Of a DNA stretch of 64,000 nt, positions 54,209-61,946 are shown in pieces. This stretch comes from Chryseobacterium ureilyticum (GTDB taxonomy: Bacteria; Bacteroidota; Bacteroidia; Flavobacteriales; Weeksellaceae). The notes under the pieces were generated by a model that saw only the letters and a list, made by a program, of their open reading frames with translations, ran no database searches and was not told where the DNA came from. Position 1 is the stretch's first letter; each line of letters starts with the position of its first letter. A program made the translations under genes and the position numbers. The stretch spans positions 1,178,001 through 1,242,000 of the forward strand of contig NZ_FTOL01000001.1 in the NCBI RefSeq assembly GCF_900156735.1, read 5' to 3'.

Positions 54209-55861
54209 TTACATTTTCAACCCATTACTTTTATCAATTTCAATTTTCTGGATAAACTCCACAGGGCTCATTGATGTTATTTCAAGAAATAATTTAGAAA
54301 AGTTGGACCGATTTGAGAAGCCACATTCTTTAGAAATATCATCAATGGCATATTTTCGCCAATGCTGATCATGAATAAGCATTTCTTTCGCGTAGATAAT
54401 CCTCAACCGGTTAATATAAGTATTAAAATTACAGCCTTTATGTTCATTAATTATTGCAGATAGATAAGCTGTATTGGTTTTTAGTTTCTTTGCCAGCTGA
54501 TTTTGTGTCAGTCCCTTTTCAATATAAAAATTCTTTTCTTCCATATGCTGCAGCTTACTTAAAATATCTTCAACCAACTGTTCAGGTACCTTTGAAGATT
54601 TGGGAGGACTACGCTCATTAGAATCACCAAGGTTAGTTTGATCATGCACCTCTACTCTTTTCCTCTTTTTTCTTACTATATAATAGCCTATTACAAAAAA
54701 TACTACAAGACTGCTGGCTGAAACTGCTGCTATGAAAAAAATGTAGTAGGTCTTATTTTCTAGCTTTTTCCTTGATTCCACCAGGTCTTTTGTATCATAT
54801 TCTTTATGAATCTTAGTGGAGAGATATTTAAAATCTGTAGATAATATTTTATCAAATTTCAGTAATTGGGTCGTGTAGTAAAGCTCTTTCTTATAATCTC
54901 CTTGATTCCTGTAATAATCGATAAGCAGTTCATATGTTTCTCTGGTTGCCGGTAATACAAAATTGTTTTTCTGGAATACTGAGTCAACCTTTTTAAGTAA
55001 ACCAATGCCTTGCTTATTTTTTTTATTTCTCAGCAGAATTTTACCTTTTAAAAAATAAATAACGGAAGCGTTTGTATAATCGTTTGCTTTTTCAATAGCT
55101 CCCAATGCCGTGTTAAAATCTTCCTGTGCTGTTTCATCATTATTTTTAAGATAACCTAAGATAGCTTTAAGTTTATAAAAATAACTTCGTTCCAGATCAA
55201 AGTTTTTATCATTGGCAGATTCCTGCAGACCTTCAGACACCAATTCTTCTGCGTCCTTATAACGGGATAACAATATAAGACATATCCCCATCTGATTAAG
55301 GCTGTTCAAATATCCTCTCTTTCTGTTATGCCGGAGATTGGGAAGAGTTTCCGCTGTACTCTGCTTATTGTAATACACCTTACATTTTGAAAAAATCTTA
55401 TATGCTTCTTCATAATATCCCAGGTAACTTTTAACGATTCCTATATGATATAGATTCTTATAATGAAGGTATGAATCTTTGGAATTTTTCAGATAATCCC
55501 AAGCTATTATATATTCATCCAGGGCTTTCTGATATTTCCTTAATGTAAAATAATAAATACTCCCTTTGGTTAAATATGCATTCCCTATTAGATCATGATC
55601 TTCTGACTGAACAGCGGCTCCTATTATACTGTCTGCGTAAACCAGCTTGTTATTCTTACTGAAGTAAACTGCATCCCTGTAAGCCTGTGAAAGTTCCTTA
55701 TAGTCCCTATCCTTTTTTGCCTTTTTAATATAGGAATTTATAAATTCCATAGCACGGGCGTCATTTTCTTCTAAATTATCATACCGTGCCCTATAGTCTG
55801 AAAACTTCTGACCATTCATTAAAATACCAATACATACGAAAATAAATATTGCTTTTTTCAA
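54209..55861 (-). CDS. TPR-containing, membrane-anchored AraC-type regulator
   Basis: The 550 residues start with a signal/anchor (about 1-17), then tetratricopeptide-like helical repeats (about 30-360, e.g. AYLTKGSIYYFTLRKYQKALDEYIIAW). A transmembrane helix (YYIFFIAAVSASSLVVFFVIGYYIV, about 372-396) and a basic stop-transfer patch RKKRKR follow. The cytoplasmic AraC helix-turn-helix pair is at about 450-545 (LTQNQLAKKLKTNTAYLSAIINEHKG, IDDISKECGFSNRSNFSKLF). The start is TTG. This places a periplasmic sensor and cytoplasmic DNA-binding domain in one chain. It is divergent from the small-peptide cassette, its likely target. Confidence 0.9.
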   Translation of the reverse strand: MKKAIFIFVCIGILMNGQKFSDYRARYDNLEENDARAMEFINSYIKKAKKDRDYKELSQAYRDAVYFSKNNKLVYADSIIGAAVQSEDHDLIGNAYLTKGSIYYFTLRKYQKALDEYIIAWDYLKNSKDSYLHYKNLYHIGIVKSYLGYYEEAYKIFSKCKVYYNKQSTAETLPNLRHNRKRGYLNSLNQMGICLILLSRYKDAEELVSEGLQESANDKNFDLERSYFYKLKAILGYLKNNDETAQEDFNTALGAIEKANDYTNASVIYFLKGKILLRNKKNKQGIGLLKKVDSVFQKNNFVLPATRETYELLIDYYRNQGDYKKELYYTTQLLKFDKILSTDFKYLSTKIHKEYDTKDLVESRKKLENKTYYIFFIAAVSASSLVVFFVIGYYIVRKKRKRVEVHDQTNLGDSNERSPPKSSKVPEQLVEDILSKLQHMEEKNFYIEKGLTQNQLAKKLKTNTAYLSAIINEHKGCNFNTYINRLRIIYAKEMLIHDQHWRKYAIDDISKECGFSNRSNFSKLFLEITSMSPVEFIQKIEIDKSNGLKM

Positions 55862-56168
55862 AATGGAAAAAGTTTTATTAATATTTTTTTATAATTCAGT
55901 GAATATTATTCAAAAGTAAGCAAAATCATATAACAATTCTATTATTTCATAAATAGGAGAATTAAATATATTGAAATAAAACATATAACAATCTTGTTTA
56001 CAGATATATATAATCGTAATTTAACCCTGAATCAATTTACAAAACATAGTCTTATTTTTTATAAATCAGACCAAAACACCTTTTTTTTCGGTTAAAACTT
56101 ACTATACCTTCGTTCTCAGAATTCTATAAAAACCGGCCGGGATTATTAACATTTTTAAATCCCAGATC
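55862..56168. other. Divergent promoter region between the TPR-AraC gene and the small-protein cassette
   Basis: A minus-strand TACTTTTG box is at 55911-55918. A plus-strand TACCTTCG sequence near 56106-56113, with a T-rich element about 20 nt before it, is a weaker candidate for the cassette. No other gene was seen. Confidence 0.5.
55911..55918 (-). promoter_or_regulatory. -7 box of the TPR-AraC regulator gene
   Basis: On the minus strand TACTTTTG is a full TAnnTTTG match, 49 nt upstream of the TTG start codon at 55861. Confidence 0.5.
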
Positions 56169-56396
56169 ATGAAGAACTTAATTTATATTTCAGTGGGAAT
56201 TATATTCTCAATAGTGATACAGTCGTGTCAGCTCGATCCTATAGTTTCCACAGATGAAATCCACCAAACGTATGAAGACCTTCAAAACAACAGTGTTTTA
56301 TCAGCAAGGTCAGACAGTACCATCTGCAAGGAAACGGACCCACCAAAAGACCGTGATCACTGGAGACCATCGGGAACCTATAATAACGGAAGATGA
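56169..56396 (+). CDS. Small lipoprotein, first gene of the MauE/DUF6520-like cassette
   Basis: The 75 residues have a lipoprotein signal ending VIQSC (C20), so the mature form is a 56-residue lipid-anchored peptide. It is polar, with one further cysteine (STICKETDPP) and the tail RDHWRPSGTYNNGR. I recognise no named family. It follows the promoter region divergent from the TPR-AraC gene. The stop overlaps the next start (ATGA), so the two are translated together. Confidence 0.7.
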   Translation: MKNLIYISVGIIFSIVIQSCQLDPIVSTDEIHQTYEDLQNNSVLSARSDSTICKETDPPKDRDHWRPSGTYNNGR

Positions 56397-56566
56397 CCAG
56401 CGATACGAAACCACTATCCCCTGTAAAATCGGGACAAAAATGTCCTGTCAGCGGAATATGGAAAAACCTTGGAACTTTTACCACTACCATAGCTATTTCT
56501 GAAAAAACGGCAATGCCGGAATACTGTGGTGTAAAGGTTTTATGGATGTTATTATATCAATCCTGA
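56393..56566 (+). CDS. 57-residue protein with a CPxSGxW motif, translationally coupled
   Basis: An ATG at 56393 overlaps the stop of the lipoprotein gene (ATGA) and opens a 57-codon frame to TGA at 56564-56566, 10 nt before the MauE-like gene. The product has SGQKCPVSGIWKNLG (C17, W23) and MPEYCGVKVLWMLL (C45, W51). From memory the G-x-x-CP-x-SG-x-W ... MP ... W layout recurs in small bacterial proteins and short domains; I cannot name a function. There is no signal peptide, so it may act in the cytoplasm or bind its neighbour. Confidence 0.6.
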   Translation: MTSDTKPLSPVKSGQKCPVSGIWKNLGTFTTTIAISEKTAMPEYCGVKVLWMLLYQS

Positions 56567-56576
56567 ATACTCTTAT

Positions 56577-58070
56577 ATGAAAAAGCTAACTCAACTCACC
56601 CCCATAGCCATCTCCTATTTTTTTGTACTTCTGTTTACGTATGCGGCCATAAGTAAAGTTTTTGATTTTGAAAATTTTCAGATGCAGATTTCTCAATCAC
56701 CTCTGCTTAGTGCCTTTGCAGGGTTAACGTCCTACAGTGTTATTATTCTGGAATTTGTGATTGTTTCCTTTTTACTGATTCCCAGACTACGCTTAACAGG
56801 ACTTTACTGTTCATTGGGTATGATGACCACTTTCACGGTCTATATTTACCTCATTCTGAATTACAGCGACTTTATACCATGTTCATGCGGAGGAATTTTG
56901 GAGAAAATGGACTGGACGGAACACTTGATCTTTAATTCAGTATGTATATTTATTTCATTAACAGCAATTATTCTCATTGAAAAACAGAGACGAACACAGA
57001 AAATAAAATTTATTCTTTATTCAGGATTAACGATCATTTTATCGCTTTCTATTGTTATCATTCTTTTCCTCCGTTCTGAGTATATTATCAAAAAAGAAAA
57101 TAATTTCACCAGAAAGTTCCTGCCTAATTATTTATTAGAAAAGGAAAAAAGAGATCTTGATAACACCCATTATTATTTCGCAGGAAGGGATAGTGAGGGA
57201 CTATACTTAGGAAGCCGGAGTACACCAATGATTTTAACAAAAATCACCTATAAGCTTGATCATACTTCATCCTTTACCATTGTACCTGATCATATTAACT
57301 ATCCTTTCAAGAGTCTGCAGATAAAAGTTAAGTCTCCTTACTATTATCTTTATGATGGCACTGTTCCTATTATTTACAGGGGTAAATTAAATGAGCCCTC
57401 AGCCAGGACCATCAGTAAAGATGATGCCTTCTTTTCCCAGCTGGCAGTCATTGATTCTTTGGATTTCATGCTTAGAACCCAGGACAGTAAAACTCATAAG
57501 TATGCTATAGCGCAGCTTAACCTCAGTCAGAAGAATGCTATCAAATTATTTCCTTCTGTCCTGGAGAAACAAATAGACGGTATTTTCGACTGTGATGGCA
57601 GACTCACTGAAAACCAGAAATACAGTGGAAAATTTATTTATACGTATTTCTACAGAAACCAGCTTATTCTTATGGGAAATGCACTGCCAGAGGTAAAGAA
57701 ACAGACCACCATAGATCCTACCTCTACAGCCAAGCTTACGATTACCAAGCTTTCAGACGGTACCCATATCATGAATGCACCACCGCTAAGAGTTAATATT
57801 AGCACTGCTCTTTATGGAAATTATGTCTATAATGTTTCCGGACAGCCTGGAAAATTTGAGCCTGCCAGAATCCGAAAGGGAAGAAAGGCAGTCGACATCT
57901 ACAGAACAGACCGTAATGAATATGTAGGCAGCTTCTATCTGCCACAGCAGAAGGTTGACGATATTATAGTTACTGACCATGGACTTTATATCTTATCAGG
58001 AAAACAGCTGTTACGGTATCAATTCCGAAAATCAATACAAGGGGAAGCCGAAAACCTTATATCAGAGTAG
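56577..58070 (+). CDS. MauE/DoxX-like redox-associated membrane protein with a C-terminal extracytoplasmic domain
   Basis: The 497 residues have about five membrane helices in the first 170 (AISYFFVLLFTYAAISKVFDF, YSVIILEFVIVSFLLIP, LYCSLGMMTTFTVYIYLIL, FNSVCIFISLTAIILI, LTIILSLSIVIILFL). The cysteine pair C102-x-C104 (FIPCSCGGILEKMDW) matches the MauE group, which helps form disulfides during methylamine dehydrogenase maturation. The remaining about 320 residues lie outside the membrane and look like a beta-propeller-type sensor or binding domain (YKLDHTSSFTIVPDHI, DGTHIMNAPPLRV). This fusion is longer than plain MauE (about 180). It probably handles the cysteines of the peptide gene that follows. 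Confidence 0.88.
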   Translation: MKKLTQLTPIAISYFFVLLFTYAAISKVFDFENFQMQISQSPLLSAFAGLTSYSVIILEFVIVSFLLIPRLRLTGLYCSLGMMTTFTVYIYLILNYSDFIPCSCGGILEKMDWTEHLIFNSVCIFISLTAIILIEKQRRTQKIKFILYSGLTIILSLSIVIILFLRSEYIIKKENNFTRKFLPNYLLEKEKRDLDNTHYYFAGRDSEGLYLGSRSTPMILTKITYKLDHTSSFTIVPDHINYPFKSLQIKVKSPYYYLYDGTVPIIYRGKLNEPSARTISKDDAFFSQLAVIDSLDFMLRTQDSKTHKYAIAQLNLSQKNAIKLFPSVLEKQIDGIFDCDGRLTENQKYSGKFIYTYFYRNQLILMGNALPEVKKQTTIDPTSTAKLTITKLSDGTHIMNAPPLRVNISTALYGNYVYNVSGQPGKFEPARIRKGRKAVDIYRTDRNEYVGSFYLPQQKVDDIIVTDHGLYILSGKQLLRYQFRKSIQGEAENLISE

Positions 58071-58092
58071 GCATCACTAAATTCTTTATATT

Positions 58093-58353
58093 ATGAAAAA
58101 GTTAATGATCCCTGCTGCCTTAGTATTACTAGGCACAGGCGCTGCTTTTGCAACTAAAGCAGCAAACACAAACAGAAGTATGGTTATTCCAACGTACCGA
58201 ATGGATCCTGAGTCCGGATTATGTGTCCAGGTTGGCCAGGAATGCAGTACCGTTCAGAATGTTGTCTGTAGATGGTCTGCTGATGGTATGACGCCACTTC
58301 ATAGTGCACCAATAAGCCCTACCGAGTGTGGCAGTGTTTTATTTAAACCATAA
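58093..58353 (+). CDS. Exported four-cysteine peptide (DUF6520-like)
   Basis: The 86 residues begin with a signal peptide (MKKLMIPAALVLLGTGAAFA, about 1-20). The mature peptide has cysteines C44, C51, C59 and C79 (SGLCVQVGQECSTVQNVVC ... TECGSVLFKP). The AAFATKAA and YRMDPESGLC features match the DUF6520-type pattern as I remember it. Four cysteines fit two disulfides. It lies 22 nt after the MauE-like gene and ends just before a strong terminator, making it the last gene of the cassette. Function is unknown. Confidence 0.85.
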   Translation: MKKLMIPAALVLLGTGAAFATKAANTNRSMVIPTYRMDPESGLCVQVGQECSTVQNVVCRWSADGMTPLHSAPISPTECGSVLFKP

Positions 58354-58359
58354 CAATTG

Positions 58360-58386
58360 AAAAGGATGCTAATCAGCATCCTTTTT
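58360..58386. terminator. Terminator after the DUF6520-like gene; same hairpin as 61917-61946
   Basis: AAAAGGATGCT and AGCATCCTTTT form a stem of 11 bp around AATC, followed by T's. The core is identical to the terminator after the S9 peptidase gene. Confidence 0.9.
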
Positions 58387-58393
58387 AATTTCC

Positions 58394-58726
58394 TTATTTA
58401 TTGCTAGAAATGTCAAGATTAGCAGTAATATTATAATAAAACGCAGAAGTTGAGAAGAATTTAGCCGATTTCCTGGCAATTGATAATAAAAAGAGAGTAC
58501 TTACATACTGCAGGACAGCAACTAACATAAATAAAAATGCGATCCATTTTGTTGATTTCTGCCTTGTCTCCTTATATGGATCATTTACAATTCGATATAA
58601 CCGTGTTTTTACTTTTAAGTGAAAGAGGTGAATTTTTACAAGAATATCCTCGTTGTTTACTGTACTTTCTGCCTTGTAAATCATCAGCATGATAACTGCG
58701 AACAACCCGATAATAATAGTTGCCAT
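58394..58726 (-). CDS. Small membrane protein, unknown function
   Basis: The 110 residues contain two hydrophobic segments, IIIGLFAVIMLMIY at the start and WIAFLFMLVAVLQYVSTLFLLSIA in the middle, with a basic stretch between (KVKTRLYRIV). The C-terminal part is polar (SAFYYNITANLDISSNK). I recognise no family. It is convergent with the DUF6520-like gene and shares its terminator. Confidence 0.6.
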   Translation of the reverse strand: MATIIIGLFAVIMLMIYKAESTVNNEDILVKIHLFHLKVKTRLYRIVNDPYKETRQKSTKWIAFLFMLVAVLQYVSTLFLLSIARKSAKFFSTSAFYYNITANLDISSNK

Positions 58727-59352
58727 TTTAATATATTTTAAAGTTCATTGAAGTAATATCCTTATTGACTGATAAAGTAAATATTTCAAAAGAAATTCAT
58801 TTATTCGACCTCTTCAATCAAATCAAAAAAGCGGCAAAAATAAAAAAATAACAGTACATAGAAAAAGATATTACACAGTAGAAACCGATATATTTACATT
58901 GGTTTATAAAAATGACTTTTCCTTTACTTAAGTATTATGATTAGCTAGCGGGCGTGGACCGCGTGATCCCTATTCTTCTTCTAAAAACCAGGTAGATTGT
59001 GCTATCTCGCTATATCTTTACAAGATAAATTTCGTAAACAAACAAAATCTCCGGCAGGACCGGAGATTAAAAACACAAATGGTGAAAAAAATTATTTCGA
59101 ACTGCAAAAATAAGTTCAACAGTTCATTTACAATGATAGAAAAACGAAAAAAAATGATAATAAATTACACCCACCACATATTTTTCTTAAAAACTGTTTT
59201 AAATTACCTTTTTTATTCCCTAGTTTAAAATGCGACAAATTAAAAGTCTTCGCAGACAGCAGGAAATTTATGTATTATATTTACATTCTTTAGCTTTATC
59301 CTCATTTCACAGCACTAATTGGAGTATTCGATCCGACCCATTTTAGAAGTAA
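58727..59352. other. 626-nt intergenic region with a GC-rich patch and a hairpin
   Basis: No gene was seen. A patch around 58945-58970 (AGCGGGCGTGGACCGCG) stands out as GC-rich in very AT-rich DNA. A perfect hairpin AATCTCCGG-CAGGA-CCGGAGATT is at 59047-59069, with TTTTGTTTG following on the minus strand, so it may terminate a minus-strand transcript such as the AraC gene upstream of it. Confidence 0.5.
59047..59069 (-). terminator. Hairpin, possible minus-strand terminator
   Basis: A 9-bp perfect stem (AATCTCCGG / CCGGAGATT) with a 5-nt loop, followed on the minus strand by TTGTTTG. It is 280 nt beyond the AraC stop. Confidence 0.5.
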
Positions 59353-60222
59353 CTACATTTTTTGAGAGTTCCGGAACTGTGTTGGAGTCATCCCTGTTTT
59401 AGACTTAAAAAATTTTGTAAAATTAGTAAGCTCTTTAAATCCCAAAGAATATGCAACTTCGCTAACACTCGATTCATTATAGGTCAAATTCCTTTTAATC
59501 TCCAATATCAGCCTATTAATTAACCACTGCTTAGGTGTCTGATTTTCCACTTTAAGAAAAATTTTCTGAAAAGTTCGAAGATTTATATTCAGGGCCTCAC
59601 TATAGTAATCAAGGCTTAGATGTTGATTCAGATTTTTATTTACTAAAGATTTGAACTTGGAAACTAAAAGTCTATCACCACAAAAGTCCAGCTTTATTTT
59701 TGAATTTGTCGAAACGTCCTCGGAAATCAATAGTATATTAAACAGATAATTATTTAATATAGTGCTCTGTATTTCTCTATATGGTCGACCTAATTCACTT
59801 TGTATACAGTCAAATAAAAGCAATACTTCTTCAAATCGATCTTCCAAATTGATATACGCTATATTCAGGGGATCATTAAATAAATTGGTTTCACCGTAAA
59901 ACTGAGTTTGCAGTCTGCTCTGACATAGGAAACCTTCAGTAAAGATCATTACCCTACTTTTATAATTAACAGGTGTATTAAACTGGCAAATTTGATGTGG
60001 GGAAACAAATAAAATGTGCCTCTCTTTAATATTAATTGTTTTAAAATCAATATTGATTGATCCTTCACCTTCACAAAAAAGATGTATGCAGTTAAATAAT
60101 ATTTTATGTGGCTGGAAAAGTTGGCTGGGTCTACTCAGTAGAAGATCAGATATTCCTTTTGTTGTTATAAAATGAGGACTGTTCTCACTATGCAGAAAAG
60201 GTTCAATCTTAAAATCATTCAT
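59353..60222 (-). CDS. AraC-family regulator
   Basis: The 289 residues have an N-terminal cupin-like sensor region (about 20-170, FNCIHLFCEGEGSINIDF, HILFVSPHQICQFNTPV) and a C-terminal double helix-turn-helix (about 190-285, LSLDYYSEALNINLRTFQKIF and SVSEVAYSLGFKELTNFTKFFKS, TPTQFRNSQK). It is not adjacent to an obvious target operon. It may act on distant genes or on the peptide cassette. Effector unknown. Confidence 0.9.
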   Translation of the reverse strand: MNDFKIEPFLHSENSPHFITTKGISDLLLSRPSQLFQPHKILFNCIHLFCEGEGSINIDFKTINIKERHILFVSPHQICQFNTPVNYKSRVMIFTEGFLCQSRLQTQFYGETNLFNDPLNIAYINLEDRFEEVLLLFDCIQSELGRPYREIQSTILNNYLFNILLISEDVSTNSKIKLDFCGDRLLVSKFKSLVNKNLNQHLSLDYYSEALNINLRTFQKIFLKVENQTPKQWLINRLILEIKRNLTYNESSVSEVAYSLGFKELTNFTKFFKSKTGMTPTQFRNSQKM

Positions 60223-61173
60223 AAAATTTTGTTTACCTACAATTAAACATCTAATAAACGTAAAATATTTTAACTTAAAAACAGGATCATTCTAAAATGT
60301 AGCTAACCAAACTTAAAAAGCTGTGGCAAAATAGTTACCACAACCAATAATTCACATGGAAAAGATAGGGCGGTCAATGTTCATAAAATAAACATATTCA
60401 TCGTATAACAAACCACAATTTCATACTTCCATATATCAATCATGGCTTGGAAGACCTGAAATAAAGGCTTGTATAGTTTAAGTTTTACTGCTCACCTACT
60501 ATTAATCCGCTACGACAGATAAAAGTTGCAATATGATTGTCCAATAAATTTCAGCAACCTTTTTATCTCTCTTTTACCGCTGTATCGTAAAGATAACTGT
60601 AAAATTTTCACGAATAATAAGGGTTTAAAAAAAACTCCACCATCTGAACAAAACTGATGTTTAAAGCTGCAGTGCCTATCCCTTTTACTCCACTTCCGTC
60701 TTTTCAACAATGTACTATCCGCTATATCTTTTGCAACCTGCAAAAGGCTGCTGCTGCTATTACTCATAGACTGAAGTCTTTTTCTGATTCAGCCTCTCTT
60801 AAACAAAATTTAGTTCCTTCCTCTACCCGAACACTTAATCAAATTTATAGCCCTTCTATATCCTAAATAAGATTTTTCACCACCGATAAATAATTGTAAT
60901 TTTTTCCAGCAAAACATCCAGCATAGTTGTTATTTATATTTAGACAATAGTATATTAATTCACGTTTAAATATAAAAAAGGTAAACAATAAAAAAATTAG
61001 TATATATTTGTTTAAATATGGAAACTTTATTGCTTACGGTAAAATTGTTGGCGAAGAGCAGTTCGGTACTATCAGTCAATAACTTGGAAAACGACTGTAC
61101 GCCTATGATACCGCCATATTGCAGTAGAGTGAGTGGATTTTAATTAAACTATCTTATTTATAACGTTTATAAC
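60223..61173. other. 951-nt region without a confident gene
   Basis: Short open frames occur on both strands (60657-60866 plus, 60510-60767 minus) but overlap each other and show no known motif. A 41-codon frame METLLLTVKLLAKSSS begins at 61018 just after a TATATTTG box at 61003-61010. That box more likely drives the lipoprotein gene at 61174. I see no IS end or rRNA/tRNA. Confidence 0.45.
61003..61010 (+). promoter_or_regulatory. -7 box, probably for the lipoprotein at 61174
   Basis: TATATTTG is a perfect TAnnTTTG match. It would give a 5' leader of about 155 nt that contains the 41-codon frame at 61018-61143. Confidence 0.4.
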
Positions 61174-61797
61174 ATGAAAAGAACAATTATACTAAAGATT
61201 TTTTTTGTCCAGCTTATCCTATGTTTATTCATTTCCTGTGTAAAAGCCAACGATAGGAAATTTCTTGGTTACTGGATTATGGTGGGAGACAAATATTCAG
61301 AAGTGATTGAAATAAAGGAAATAGGCTCCATAGTGTATGTTAAAAACCGCGATACTGAATTTCCGGCAGAATGGGATAAAGCAAAAGCAACTTTAAGTTC
61401 TGAACTCCGTATTGGTTCTGACAATATTCCAATCTTGATACAGCTTTCAGAAGATCCCAACAAAATAATACTGCATACGGATCAATATGAATTAAACTGG
61501 GTAAAGATCACCAAGAGCGAGGCGGAAAAACAGGTGAAAAAGGTGGATCAATATTGTAACCCCGATTTTTTTATTGGACGTTGGCAACGAGTTGATATGG
61601 AAGGCACTCATGAAATCAAAAAGAAAGGTGACACTTATTATTATATCACCGATCAGTATACGAAGAAAATGACTTATAATGCATTCAATCATATACTTTC
61701 CTGTGACCTTGGTGTTGGTGTCATACCTTTTCAGCGTAGTGGTAATAACGAGATTAAGGCTTTTGGTATGAATATTTACCGTCGAATTTCTCCCTAA
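61174..61797 (+). CDS. Lipoprotein with two lipocalin-like half repeats, unknown function
   Basis: The 207 residues have a lipoprotein signal ending LFISC (C22). Two similar halves follow: FLGYWIMVGDKYSEVIEIKEIG (about residues 29-50) and FFIGRWQRVDMEGTHEIKKKGD (about 130-151), each a F-x-G-x-W start with beta strands after it. This internal duplication resembles lipocalin-like or FABP-like ligand carriers. I recognise no named family. It converges with the S9 peptidase gene and stops 120 nt before the shared terminator. Confidence 0.75.
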   Translation: MKRTIILKIFFVQLILCLFISCVKANDRKFLGYWIMVGDKYSEVIEIKEIGSIVYVKNRDTEFPAEWDKAKATLSSELRIGSDNIPILIQLSEDPNKIILHTDQYELNWVKITKSEAEKQVKKVDQYCNPDFFIGRWQRVDMEGTHEIKKKGDTYYYITDQYTKKMTYNAFNHILSCDLGVGVIPFQRSGNNEIKAFGMNIYRRISP

Positions 61798-61916
61798 TGT
61801 AAATATTAATCAGGAAGTTTCAGCTATTCTAGTAGTTCATTTAGACTTGTTGTAATTGCCAATACTATTACTATCGGAGCGGATACTAAAGTAATGTTTT
61901 TTACTATTTAAACTAT

Positions 61917-61946
61917 AAAAAAAGGATGCTAATCAGCATCCTTTTT
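61917..61946. terminator. Terminator identical in core to 58360-58386; contains the S9 peptidase stop codon
   Basis: AAAAGGATGCT and AGCATCCTTTT form the same 11-bp stem. On the minus strand the last codons of the S9 peptidase (KKDAD, stop TAG at 61929-61931) are inside the hairpin, so the terminator and the end of the gene are the same DNA. Confidence 0.85.

Noticed and set aside
56254..56502. 82-codon plus-strand frame across the small lipoprotein and the 57-residue gene
   Set aside because: It lacks a signal peptide or motif, and overlaps two frames that have a lipobox, an ATGA junction and conserved-looking Cys/Trp positions.
60510..60866. Overlapping frames of 85 (minus) and 69 (plus) codons
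   Set aside because: They lie on each other in opposite strands and neither shows a promoter, ribosome context or family motif; a transposase origin was considered but no catalytic pattern was seen.
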